From assembly GCA_937980285.1 (NCBI GenBank), contig CALJQI010000056.1, positions 1 to 5,189 of the forward strand: 5,189 nt of DNA, read 5' to 3'. A model generated the notes under the pieces. The model did no database searches, had not been told where the DNA came from, and saw nothing but the letters and a program-made list of their open reading frames with translations. Numbering within the stretch: position 1 is the stretch's first letter; every line of letters starts with the position of its first letter. The position numbers and the translations under genes were made by a program. Below are positions 1 through 5,189 of the stretch, one piece after another. The DNA is from an uncultured Gammaproteobacteria bacterium (lineage in GTDB: Bacteria > Pseudomonadota > Gammaproteobacteria > GCA-001735895).

Positions 1-1267
1 ATTCTTCGAGTGGAAAGACTACCCGCAGGCGATCGCCTCGGCACAACGCCTGATCGATAACAAGAACGTGGAGCAGAAAACCAAGAAAGACGCCTGGGCA
101 ATTCTCTCCGATTCGCAATTCTCGACCGCGGACTACGCAGCCGCCGAAAAATCCTATCTGACGCTGCTTGGTTTCATGCCGAAACAGGACAAGGAAAGGA
201 AACCTGTGCGCGAACAGATCGCGGCCAGTATTTACAAGCAGGGTGAAATCGCCCGCGACAGCGGCAACCACCTGCTGGCGGCGCAGAATTTCACCCGTCT
301 GGGGCAGGTTATCCCGGAATCTTCCAAGCGCGTGGTCGCCGATTACGACGCCGCCACGGCCTATGTACAACTGCAGGACTGGCCGACCTCGATAAGCCAC
401 CTGGAAGCCTTTCGAAAAAAATATCCGAAAAACAAAAAACTGCAGGACGGCGTTACCGAAAAGCTGGCGCTGGCCTACAGCAAAAGCGGAAACCAGTCGC
501 TGGCGGCCAGGGAAATTCTGAGCTTGTCGAAGCTGCCCGGTACACCCGAACGCAAGCGCGACCTGATGTGGCGCGCCGCCGAGTTGTACCAGGAATCGGG
601 CCAGTCCGGTCGCGCGATCGGGATATACAAGAATTACGTCAAGCTATACCCCTACCCGCTGGAACGCTCGATGGAACTGCGCCACAAAATTGCCGAATCC
701 TATCGCGCCAGCAACGATACCCGAAACCTTCATCTCTGGCTTAACGAGATCATACGCGCCGACGCCAACGCGAAATCGAAGAGCAACGCCCGCAGCAAAT
801 ACCTCGCCGCCACCGCCAGCCTCGAGCTGACCGAACCGCTGCGCCGCTCTTATCACAAGGCGAAGCTCACCGTGCCGCTCAAGACCAGCCTGCGTAAAAA
901 GAAAAAACTGATGCAGCAGTCGATCGACGCCTATGGCAAGGCGATGAAGTACCAGGTCGAGGAAGTCACCACCGAGGCGACTTTCCAGATCGCCGAGATT
1001 TATCATGATTTCGCCAAGTCGCTGATGAATTCACAACGACCCAAGGGGCTCGACGAAGACCAGCTCGAGGAATACGAACTGTTGCTCGAGGAACAGGCCT
1101 TTCCGTTCGAGGAAAAGGCTATCGATATTCACCTGACTAATTTCAAGCGCATACCTCAGGGCACCTACGACGAACCGACCAAAAAGAGTTTGAAAGTTCT
1201 GGGCGAGTTGATGCCGTTTCGTTTCGCCAGGGTAGAAAGCGCCGATGCTTATGTCGATATTCAATAA
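1..1267 (+). CDS. Long TPR-repeat protein, 5'-truncated by the window edge
   Basis: The reading frame is open from the first full codon at base 2 to TAA at 1265-1267, giving 421 visible codons. The GTG at 68 is only an internal valine codon, so the true start lies upstream. Helical TPR-like repeats fill most of the visible part, roughly at visible residues 25-60, 72-105, 110-143, 150-180, 188-220 and 222-255, with typical pairs such as a Y/A-rich helix A and an A...Y helix B ending in P. Residues about 265-325 are less regular and Lys-rich. The last 70 residues form a distinct C-terminal element, with FPFEEKAIDIH and a conserved-looking end around LGELMPFRFARVE. TPR proteins are protein-interaction scaffolds. 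Next to an ExbB/ExbD/TonB-like set, a role as a periplasmic or envelope partner of that motor is likely, but localisation is unknown because the N-terminus is missing. The TPR call is firm; the exact role is not. Confidence 0.85.
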   Translation, partial: FFEWKDYPQAIASAQRLIDNKNVEQKTKKDAWAILSDSQFSTADYAAAEKSYLTLLGFMPKQDKERKPVREQIAASIYKQGEIARDSGNHLLAAQNFTRLGQVIPESSKRVVADYDAATAYVQLQDWPTSISHLEAFRKKYPKNKKLQDGVTEKLALAYSKSGNQSLAAREILSLSKLPGTPERKRDLMWRAAELYQESGQSGRAIGIYKNYVKLYPYPLERSMELRHKIAESYRASNDTRNLHLWLNEIIRADANAKSKSNARSKYLAATASLELTEPLRRSYHKAKLTVPLKTSLRKKKKLMQQSIDAYGKAMKYQVEEVTTEATFQIAEIYHDFAKSLMNSQRPKGLDEDQLEEYELLLEEQAFPFEEKAIDIHLTNFKRIPQGTYDEPTKKSLKVLGELMPFRFARVESADAYVDIQ

Positions 1268-1961
1268 CAAAAAGGCTTGCCTGCTGCTGGTGGCGCTTGT
1301 TACAGCCTGCCAGAGTGGCCCCGAGCAGCAACCGGCCCCCGAGCCGGCGGTCGAAACCGCGCCCGAAACAGCGCCCGAAACCGTAACTGAAACAGCAGCC
1401 GAGACCGCCGCTGAAACGGAAGCCGGAGCAGCACCAGAGGAGGTAACCGCGGCGGAAGCGCTTCCCGAGGCAGAGGATTTCAATCAGAAGTTCTACGAAG
1501 AAGCGGTGGCCTCGCTGAAAAACGGTGAAACCGAGCTCGCGCTGGAATTGCTGAAACAGGTAAGCATCGACGCCCCCGACAAGCCTCATATCTTCACCAA
1601 CATCGGCCTCGCCCATTTCAGCCTGCAGCAGCTCGAGCTTGCCGAACAGGCTTTTCAGGAAGCGCTCATGCGCAACGATGACGACGCCGTGGCGCACAAT
1701 CATCTCGGCATATTGCATCGCCAGAAAGGCGAATTCGAAGAGGCGCGTAAACGCTATCAGCGCGCGATAGATATCGACTCCAGTTACGCGCCTGCCTATC
1801 TGAACCTGGGTATTCTGTTCGATATATACTTCCAGGATCTCAAGCTGGCGTTACAGCACTACCAGAAGTACCTGGCGCTAACCACTACCGAGAATTCACA
1901 GGTTAACGGCTGGATCACCGACATTGAGCGCCGCCTCAAAAGCGGCGCTTCCAGCTCATAG
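1245..1961 (+). CDS. TPR-containing lipoprotein
   Basis: This is a 238-residue protein. Its N-terminus is a lipoprotein signal: a short Lys-containing start, a hydrophobic run (LLLVALV, about residues 13-19) and a lipobox VTAC with the lipidated Cys at residue 22. The residue after Cys is Gln, not Asp, so outer-membrane sorting by the Lol rule is expected. Residues 26-78 form a Pro/Ala/Glu/Thr-rich acidic linker, probably a flexible tether. Four TPR units follow at about 82-115, 116-149, 150-183 and 184-217; the middle two are the clearest (for example NIGLAHF and NHLGILHRQKGEFEEA). The start is ambiguous: ATG at 1245 and in-frame ATG at 1251 both work, and 1251 gives a more usual signal peptide with Cys20. 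Either start overlaps the upstream gene (by 23 or 17 bases), which suggests translational coupling. The protein resembles TPR lipoproteins that assist envelope complexes such as secretins or Tol/Exb-like motors. A partner role for the neighbouring motor is inferred. Confidence 0.88.
   Translation: MLMSIFNNKKACLLLVALVTACQSGPEQQPAPEPAVETAPETAPETVTETAAETAAETEAGAAPEEVTAAEALPEAEDFNQKFYEEAVASLKNGETELALELLKQVSIDAPDKPHIFTNIGLAHFSLQQLELAEQAFQEALMRNDDDAVAHNHLGILHRQKGEFEEARKRYQRAIDIDSSYAPAYLNLGILFDIYFQDLKLALQHYQKYLALTTTENSQVNGWITDIERRLKSGASSS
1353..1418 (+). repeat. In-frame low-complexity repeat encoding an E-T-A/P linker
   Basis: Within the lipoprotein gene, codons 37-58 encode tandem imperfect four-residue units of the type ETAP, ETVT and ETAA. 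At the DNA level the units are imperfect 12-base repeats built on a GAAAC(A/C)GC core. The repeat lies just after the lipid anchor and before the TPR domain, so it probably makes an extended acidic tether. Its copy number may vary between strains, but that is inference. Confidence 0.7.
1927..1949 (+). other. Perfect 8-bp inverted repeat (RNA hairpin) at end of lipoprotein gene
   Basis: AGCGCCGC at 1927-1934 is matched by its exact reverse complement GCGGCGCT at 1942-1949, separated by a 7-base loop CTCAAAA. The stem is strongly GC-rich. It lies in the last codons of the lipoprotein gene and ends 10 bases before the AGGA ribosome-binding site (1960-1963) of the next gene. No T-run follows on either strand, so it is not a canonical intrinsic terminator. 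An mRNA stability, processing or translation-tuning element is possible, or the repeat may simply reflect the coding sequence. Confidence 0.5.
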
Positions 1962-1970
1962 GAATAGAAA

Positions 1971-2255
1971 ATGAGAAAACTTTCGCTACACTTCTTACTA
2001 ATCTTTGCTATTTCAGGTGTTGCAAACCTGAATGCGCAGGAAAAGCTGCAAATGGAAGGCACAGAAATTACCGGAAACAAGGAGTTGCCCAAGGTTCTGT
2101 ATATCGTTCCATGGAAATCGATCGAGCGTTTCGATATTAAATCGCCGCAGATCAAGAGCATTATGGAGCAGAAGCTGGGCCCTATAGATCGAGCTTCATT
2201 TAAACGAAAAATTCATTATTATGACGCCATTTTTTCAAAGGCGAAGCTGGATTAA
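1971..2255 (+). CDS. Small exported protein of unknown family
   Basis: This is a 94-residue protein beginning at ATG 1971, 9 bases after the lipoprotein stop. AGGA at 1960-1963 gives a ribosome-binding site 7 bases before the ATG. The N-terminus is a clear Sec signal peptide: MRK, a hydrophobic stretch at about residues 6-18, and a likely cleavage after Ala22 (NLNA before QEK). The mature part is about 72 residues, rich in Lys and Arg especially near the C-terminus, with no Cys and no further membrane segment. The core NKELPKVLYIVPWK looks structured and constrained. I do not recognise the family. Its place between the TPR lipoprotein and the motor genes, in the same direction with short spacing, suggests a periplasmic component or accessory of the same machine. 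The gene is unusually AT-rich: a hand count gives 117 G+C of 285 (41%), against about 58% in part of the next gene. The existence call is strong because of the signal peptide and ribosome-binding site; the function is unknown. Confidence 0.82.
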   Translation: MRKLSLHFLLIFAISGVANLNAQEKLQMEGTEITGNKELPKVLYIVPWKSIERFDIKSPQIKSIMEQKLGPIDRASFKRKIHYYDAIFSKAKLD

Positions 2256-2290
2256 TCCGGCACCAGAATAATACAGCGGAGATTCTCGCG

Positions 2291-2938
2291 ATGAACGAAA
2301 TGTTAACCACAGTTATCAGGTTTTTCCAGGACGGTGGGCCCTTCATGTACCCCATACTGGCGGTGTTGGCGATCGGCCTGGCTATCACGCTGGAACGATG
2401 GCTCCATCTAACCTACGCCAAGGCGAAGAATCGCAGGATGATCGCCAAGCTGATGCCGCTGGTGGCCAAGGGCGAAGTCGCCAGCGCCAGCAAGCTGGCG
2501 CAGGGCTCCACCGCCACGGTGAGTCGAATCCTGCTGCAGGGCATGGAGCATTACAAGACGGCGCGACGGCGCGACGATTTCGAGTCGGCCATGGACGAGA
2601 GCATCATGGAAGCTATTCCGCGTCTCGAAAAACGCACCCACTATCTCGCTATGTTTGCCAACATCGCCACCCTGCTCGGCCTGCTGGGAACCATCATCGG
2701 CCTGATCAAGGCGTTTACCGCGGTCGCGCAGGTAGATCCGTCGATGAAGGCGGAAATCCTGTCGACCAGTATCTCGGTAGCGATGAACACCACCGCCTTC
2801 GGCCTCATCGTCGCCATCCCGCTGCTGTTTTTCTACACGGTACTGCAGACCAAGACGACCGAAATCGTCGACAGCCTGGAAATGACCGTGGTCAAGTTCG
2901 TCAACCACCTGTCGCGCGTTAAAAACAACGGCCAGTAG
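2291..2938 (+). CDS. MotA/TolQ/ExbB-family proton channel subunit
   Basis: This 215-residue inner-membrane protein starts at ATG 2291, with GGAG at 2278-2281 nine bases upstream. It has the three-segment layout of ExbB/TolQ: TM1 at about 17-35, a cytoplasmic region at 40-117, TM2 at about 118-140 with GLLGTIIGLIKAF, and TM3 at about 162-184 with NTTAFGLIVAIP. In this family five copies form a pore around the membrane helices of ExbD-type partners and use the proton-motive force. The channel-lining threonines of E. coli ExbB (Thr148, Thr181) align with Thr134 and Thr168 here. The glutamate equivalent to E. coli ExbB Glu176 is absent, replaced by Val163 in SISVAMNTTAFG. The length is slightly shorter than E. 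coli ExbB (244) and TolQ (230). It is followed by two ExbD-type genes and a TonB-like gene, which fits an ExbB-like rather than a flagellar MotA role. The exact subfamily is undecided, so no symbol is given. Confidence 0.95.
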   Translation: MNEMLTTVIRFFQDGGPFMYPILAVLAIGLAITLERWLHLTYAKAKNRRMIAKLMPLVAKGEVASASKLAQGSTATVSRILLQGMEHYKTARRRDDFESAMDESIMEAIPRLEKRTHYLAMFANIATLLGLLGTIIGLIKAFTAVAQVDPSMKAEILSTSISVAMNTTAFGLIVAIPLLFFYTVLQTKTTEIVDSLEMTVVKFVNHLSRVKNNGQ

Positions 2939-2950
2939 CAGCCCGATCCC

Positions 2951-3445
2951 ATGCCTAGACGGACACACCGCCGCAAGCATCCCGCCGTGGAATTGAATAT
3001 TACCGCCTTCATGAATCTGATGGTGGTACTGGTGCCGTTCCTGCTGATGACCGCGGTCTTCAGCCACATCACGATTCTCGATCTGAATCTGCCGCCACCC
3101 GGCGCCAACAAGGATGTCAAGCAGCCGAAAAAGCCGCCCTACGAGCTGCGCGTAACGATTCGCAAGAACATGATGGTGCTGTCCGACAATCGCCTCGGCC
3201 TGATCAAGCGCATCCCGGCGAAAGGCAAGGAACATGATTTCGCCCTGCTCAAGGAAACCCTGAAGCAGGTCAAGGCGCGTCTCCCGGATCACACCAACAT
3301 CACCATTCTGGCGGAACAGAAGACTCGCTACGACGACCTGATATCGGCGATGGACAGTTCGCGTTCCTACCGCGCCCAGGTCGACGGCGAATGGGTGTTC
3401 GCGGAACTGTTTCCGGACATTTCAATCGGCGATGCCGCGAAGTAA
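2951..3445 (+). CDS. ExbD/TolR-type motor subunit, first paralogue (membrane Asp replaced by Asn)
   Basis: This is a 164-residue protein with a basic cytoplasmic N-terminus (residues 1-11), one membrane helix (about 17-38) and a periplasmic ExbD/TolR-type domain (about 60-157), including the family-like stretch ITILAEQKTRYDDLISAMD. The ATG at 2951 is the first start after the in-frame stop of the channel gene, 12 bases away. No good ribosome-binding site is visible, so translational coupling is likely. The membrane helix begins LNITAFMNLMVVL. Aligned with E. coli ExbD INVTPFIDVMLVL, the essential proton-carrying Asp25 position is Asn22 here, encoded by AAT at 3014-3016. The rest of the helix and domain is intact, so this looks like a functional variant rather than a decayed gene. 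It probably pairs with the second ExbD-type protein encoded next. Family assignment is firm; the consequence of Asn22 is inference. Confidence 0.93.
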   Translation: MPRRTHRRKHPAVELNITAFMNLMVVLVPFLLMTAVFSHITILDLNLPPPGANKDVKQPKKPPYELRVTIRKNMMVLSDNRLGLIKRIPAKGKEHDFALLKETLKQVKARLPDHTNITILAEQKTRYDDLISAMDSSRSYRAQVDGEWVFAELFPDISIGDAAK

Positions 3446-3463
3446 ATCCAGGATATCGAATCG

Positions 3464-3955
3464 ATGAATACTTCCCGACGCTCCAAACGCATGCATCAAC
3501 GCCGCACTCGCGACAGCAAGCGCAGTGCCGTGCTGAACATGGTGTCGCTGATGGATATTTTCACCATCCTGGTATTTTTCCTGCTGGTTAACGCCACCAG
3601 CACCGAGGTTCTGCCGTCGCCGAAAAATATCACCCTGCCCGAAGCGGCCGCCGAAAAGCTGCCGACACGCAACCTCGTGATCGCGGTAGACGAGAAAATC
3701 ATACGCCTGCAGGGTACACCCATTATTACCGTGGAAGATGCGCTCAAGGGCGACAAGAACACGATCCAGCGGCTGTACAACGCGCTCAAGAGGGCCTCGC
3801 TCAGCGTCAGGGACATTACCGACAAGAAAGGCGTTACCATCATGGGTGACCAGGAAATACCCTACCACCTGCTGAAGAAAATAATGCTGACCTGTGCCGG
3901 CGCGAATTACACCAATATTTCCTTTGCGGTCAATCAGAAGGCGGCTGAAGGCTGA
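3464..3955 (+). CDS. ExbD/TolR-type motor subunit, second paralogue (membrane Asp present)
   Basis: This is a 163-residue protein starting at ATG 3464, with AGGA at 3450-3453 ten bases upstream. Residues 1-20 are a very basic cytoplasmic tail, 24-43 form the single membrane helix (LNMVSLMDIFTILVFFLL), and about 65-157 form the periplasmic domain, ending with a strand-helix-strand pattern around VTIMGDQEIPYHLLKKIM and ISFAVNQK. Asp31 (GAT, 3554-3556) matches the essential membrane Asp of E. coli ExbD (Asp25), so this copy can carry the proton. The two paralogues here share layout but little obvious identity. They may form a heterodimer in the pore of the ExbB-type pentamer, or belong to alternative motors. 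The stop TGA overlaps the start ATG of the next gene by one base (TGATG at 3953-3957), a coupling signal. Confidence 0.94.
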   Translation: MNTSRRSKRMHQRRTRDSKRSAVLNMVSLMDIFTILVFFLLVNATSTEVLPSPKNITLPEAAAEKLPTRNLVIAVDEKIIRLQGTPIITVEDALKGDKNTIQRLYNALKRASLSVRDITDKKGVTIMGDQEIPYHLLKKIMLTCAGANYTNISFAVNQKAAEG

Positions 3956-4902
3956 TGGCGGCGGCGAAAATAAAGAATACGGCTCCCTCCGAGCCATATC
4001 TGCCCTGGGCAGATGACCGCGAGGACCGAAGTTTTCGCTGGATGCTGTTGATCATGCTGCTGCTGTTCATGAGCGCCGGCGTGGTGATGAACCTGGTCAA
4101 GCTGCCGGAGGTTGTGCAAAAGAACCTGGTCGACGTTTCCCCGCGGCTGGCAAAATTGATCCTGGAAAAACAAAAGGTCAAACCGCCACCGCCGAAGAAG
4201 GTGATACCGAAGAAGGAAGAGAAGAAAAAGGAGGAGCCGAAGAAGAAGAAGGAGGAAAAGAAAAAAGAGGTTAAAAAGCCGGATGCGCGCGAGGTCGCAA
4301 AACAGAGCGGTTTGATCGCCTTGAGCGACGAACTCGAAGACCTGCGCGAGAGCTTCGACCTTGACGACACGCTCAAGCTGCCCCAGCAAACCGCGGGTAA
4401 ACAGGAGGTCAAGGTCGCGACCGCGAGCAACCTGCTGACCGCCACCGCCGGCCAGTCCAGCGGCGGCATCAAAACCGACACGCTGAATCGCAATCTCAAA
4501 ACCAGCGAGCTGGCGCAGCGCCAGACCACCCGGGTGGAAAGCAAGATCGAGTCCGACGAAAAACTGGCCAAGGCGGTGACCACGGCCAAGAAACAATCCG
4601 CCGGCGGCGTGGGTAAGCGCAGCGCCGATGAAATCGAGCGCGTGTTCCAGAAGAACAAGGGCAGTATTTTCAATCTCTACAACCGCGCGCTGCGCAAGAA
4701 TCCGTCGCTGGCGGGCCAGGTCGTGGTCGAGTTGACGATTTCCCCGGGCGGCCAGGTGACTGCGGTAAACATCCTTTCCAGCGAGCTGGGCGACGAAACA
4801 CTCGAGCGCAAACTGGTGTTGAGAATCAAGAAGTTCAAGTTCGCCAAGTCGAACGTCGCGGAAATTACCGTTACCTACCCGATCGAATTCCTGCCTTCCT
4901 GA
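3955..4902 (+). CDS. TonB-like energy transducer with TonB/AgmX-type C-terminal domain
   Basis: This 315-residue protein has a cytoplasmic N-terminus (1-28), one membrane helix (about 29-48, MLLIMLLLFMSAGVVMNLV), a PPPPKK turn at 77-82 and a highly charged Lys/Glu stretch to about 109. A long, probably disordered or helical middle follows (110-220), then a C-terminal domain at about 223-314. That domain has the TonB/AgmX-PglI pattern: a helix with IERVFQKNKGSIFNLYNRAL, then the strand segment GQVVVELTISPGGQV, a helix, and a last strand TVTYPIEF near the C-terminus. TonB-type proteins dock on ExbBD, cross the periplasm and pull on outer-membrane or periplasmic partners. The gene begins at ATG 3955, overlapping the second ExbD stop by one base, so production is tied to the motor. 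No outer-membrane receptor is encoded nearby, so the partner is unknown. A Glt/Agl-like role, in which a TonB-domain protein works with TPR proteins, is an alternative to nutrient uptake. Confidence 0.9.
   Translation: MAAAKIKNTAPSEPYLPWADDREDRSFRWMLLIMLLLFMSAGVVMNLVKLPEVVQKNLVDVSPRLAKLILEKQKVKPPPPKKVIPKKEEKKKEEPKKKKEEKKKEVKKPDAREVAKQSGLIALSDELEDLRESFDLDDTLKLPQQTAGKQEVKVATASNLLTATAGQSSGGIKTDTLNRNLKTSELAQRQTTRVESKIESDEKLAKAVTTAKKQSAGGVGKRSADEIERVFQKNKGSIFNLYNRALRKNPSLAGQVVVELTISPGGQVTAVNILSSELGDETLERKLVLRIKKFKFAKSNVAEITVTYPIEFLPS
4209..4270 (+). repeat. Polypurine tract encoding the Lys/Glu linker
   Basis: Of these 62 bases, 60 are purines; only CC at 4237-4238 breaks the run. The tract encodes the charged Lys/Glu linker of the TonB-like protein by repeats of AAG, GAG, GAA and AAA codons. 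It contains two exact AAGGAGG Shine-Dalgarno-like heptamers (4228-4234 and 4249-4255) inside the gene. Confidence 0.75.
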
Positions 4903-4911
4903 TCACTATCG

Positions 4912-5189
4912 ATGCAAGCGCTGTCCATTGAAACCAGCCGCCTGCAGATTCGGTGGCTGGATCCGGACGACGCCGGGTTCATACATACTCTGGTCAACGA
5001 CCCCGACTGGATACGATTCATCGGCGACAAGCGTGTGCGCGACCTCGAAGATGCCCGTAACTACCTCGAAACCGGCCCCTTGGCCATGTACCGCAAGCAC
5101 GGCTTCGGCCTCAATCGGGTAGCGCTGAAAGACAGCGACCTGGCCATCGGCATCTGCGGCATACTGCAGCGCGAATCCATGCCGGAGCC
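4912..5189 (+). CDS. GNAT-family N-acetyltransferase, 3'-truncated by the window edge
   Basis: An open frame runs from ATG 4912 to the window end, giving 92 full codons with no stop. The ATG is the first start after the TGA of the TonB-like gene, 9 bases downstream in the same frame. No clear ribosome-binding site is seen. The protein begins MQALSIETSRLQIRWLDPDD, the typical opening of RimJ/RimL-like GNAT enzymes (Acetyltransf_3 type: ET-RL-LR-L--DD), followed by FIHTLVNDPDWIRFIGDKRV, GFGLNRVALKD and AIGICGILQRE. The last part corresponds to the strands leading to the acetyl-CoA binding loop; the loop itself lies beyond the window. Such enzymes transfer acetyl groups from acetyl-CoA to an amine; the substrate is unknown. 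The gene may be co-transcribed with the motor cluster because of the short gap, but a functional link is not shown. Confidence 0.88.
   Translation, partial: MQALSIETSRLQIRWLDPDDAGFIHTLVNDPDWIRFIGDKRVRDLEDARNYLETGPLAMYRKHGFGLNRVALKDSDLAIGICGILQRESMPE

Noticed and set aside
68..70. GTG as start codon of the first TPR gene
   Set aside because: The frame stays open upstream to the window edge and the upstream residues continue a TPR-like helix pair, so this GTG is an internal valine codon.
2195..2222. Possible promoter inside the small gene: TTCATT at 2195-2200 and TATTAT at 2217-2222, 16 bases apart
   Set aside because: The -35 match is poor (3 of 6), and such matches are expected by chance in this AT-rich stretch. 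Another near -10 (AATAAT, 2267-2272) has no matching -35 box. Neither is strong enough to annotate.
2398..2922. Alternative plus-strand frame of 174 codons inside the channel gene
   Set aside because: It is wholly inside the ExbB/TolQ-type gene in another frame, and its translation is low-complexity Arg/His/Gly-rich with no motif.
2936..2953. Channel gene and first ExbD gene are in the same frame, separated only by TAG and four codons, so readthrough could give an ExbB-ExbD fusion
   Set aside because: There is no readthrough or recoding signal visible, the second gene has its own ATG, and same-frame neighbours occur one time in three by chance.
2408..3292. Long minus-strand open frame (294 codons) across the channel gene and first ExbD gene
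   Set aside because: It lies opposite two clearly recognisable membrane-protein genes, its translation is His/Gln/Arg-rich without any domain pattern, and it crosses a gene boundary. It is a mirror of the codon bias of the real genes.
4228..4285. Internal translation start driven by the AAGGAGG heptamers in the linker region
   Set aside because: The only nearby ATG (4283-4285) is too far from the second heptamer for normal spacing and is out of frame with the TonB-like protein, so no plausible internal product follows.
3930..4673. Overlapping minus-strand frames opposite the TonB-like gene, with Phe/Leu/Ser-rich translations
   Set aside because: The Phe/Leu-rich runs are the reverse complement of the AAG/GAA/GAG linker codons, not a membrane protein. 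The plus-strand gene has a full domain layout.

Overview
The window holds the end and downstream part of a single plus-strand gene cluster for an energised cell-envelope machine of the ExbB-ExbD-TonB / TolQ-TolR / Agl-Glt type. The coding density, the Sec and lipoprotein signals, the TonB-like C-terminal domain and a coding GC of roughly 58% point to a Gram-negative bacterium. It is most likely a proteobacterium, perhaps gammaproteobacterial. The taxonomic guess is inference from style, not from a marker gene.

Layout, all on the plus strand: (1) 1-1267, the 3' part of a long TPR protein whose start lies outside the window; (2) 1245-1961, a TPR lipoprotein with a Pro/Ala/Glu/Thr linker, overlapping gene 1; (3) 1971-2255, a small, AT-rich, Sec-exported protein of unknown family; (4) 2291-2938, an ExbB/TolQ/MotA-type channel subunit; (5) 2951-3445, a first ExbD/TolR-type subunit; (6) 3464-3955, a second ExbD/TolR-type subunit; (7) 3955-4902, a TonB-like energy transducer with one membrane segment, a Lys/Glu/Pro linker and a TonB/AgmX-like C-terminal domain; (8) 4912-5189, the first 92 codons of a GNAT N-acetyltransferase that runs off the window. 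The largest gap between genes is 35 bases (2256-2290), so there is no long intergenic region. I see no RNA gene, mobile element, CRISPR array or canonical terminator.

How the parts probably work together (inference from families): the channel subunit and the two ExbD-like subunits form an inner-membrane motor driven by the proton-motive force. The TonB-like protein carries the resulting motion across the periplasm. The TPR lipoprotein, the long TPR protein and the small exported protein would be envelope partners or cargo-side factors. No outer-membrane receptor lies in the window, so the substrate or purpose cannot be read from it.

The most notable sequence observations concern the motor. 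The first ExbD paralogue has Asn22 (codon 3014-3016) where the family carries its essential membrane Asp, while the second keeps it (Asp31). The channel subunit has Val163 where E. coli ExbB has Glu176. Together with the unknown small exported protein encoded by compositionally distinct DNA, this suggests a specialised branch of the ExbBD motor family, possibly built around an asymmetric ExbD pair.
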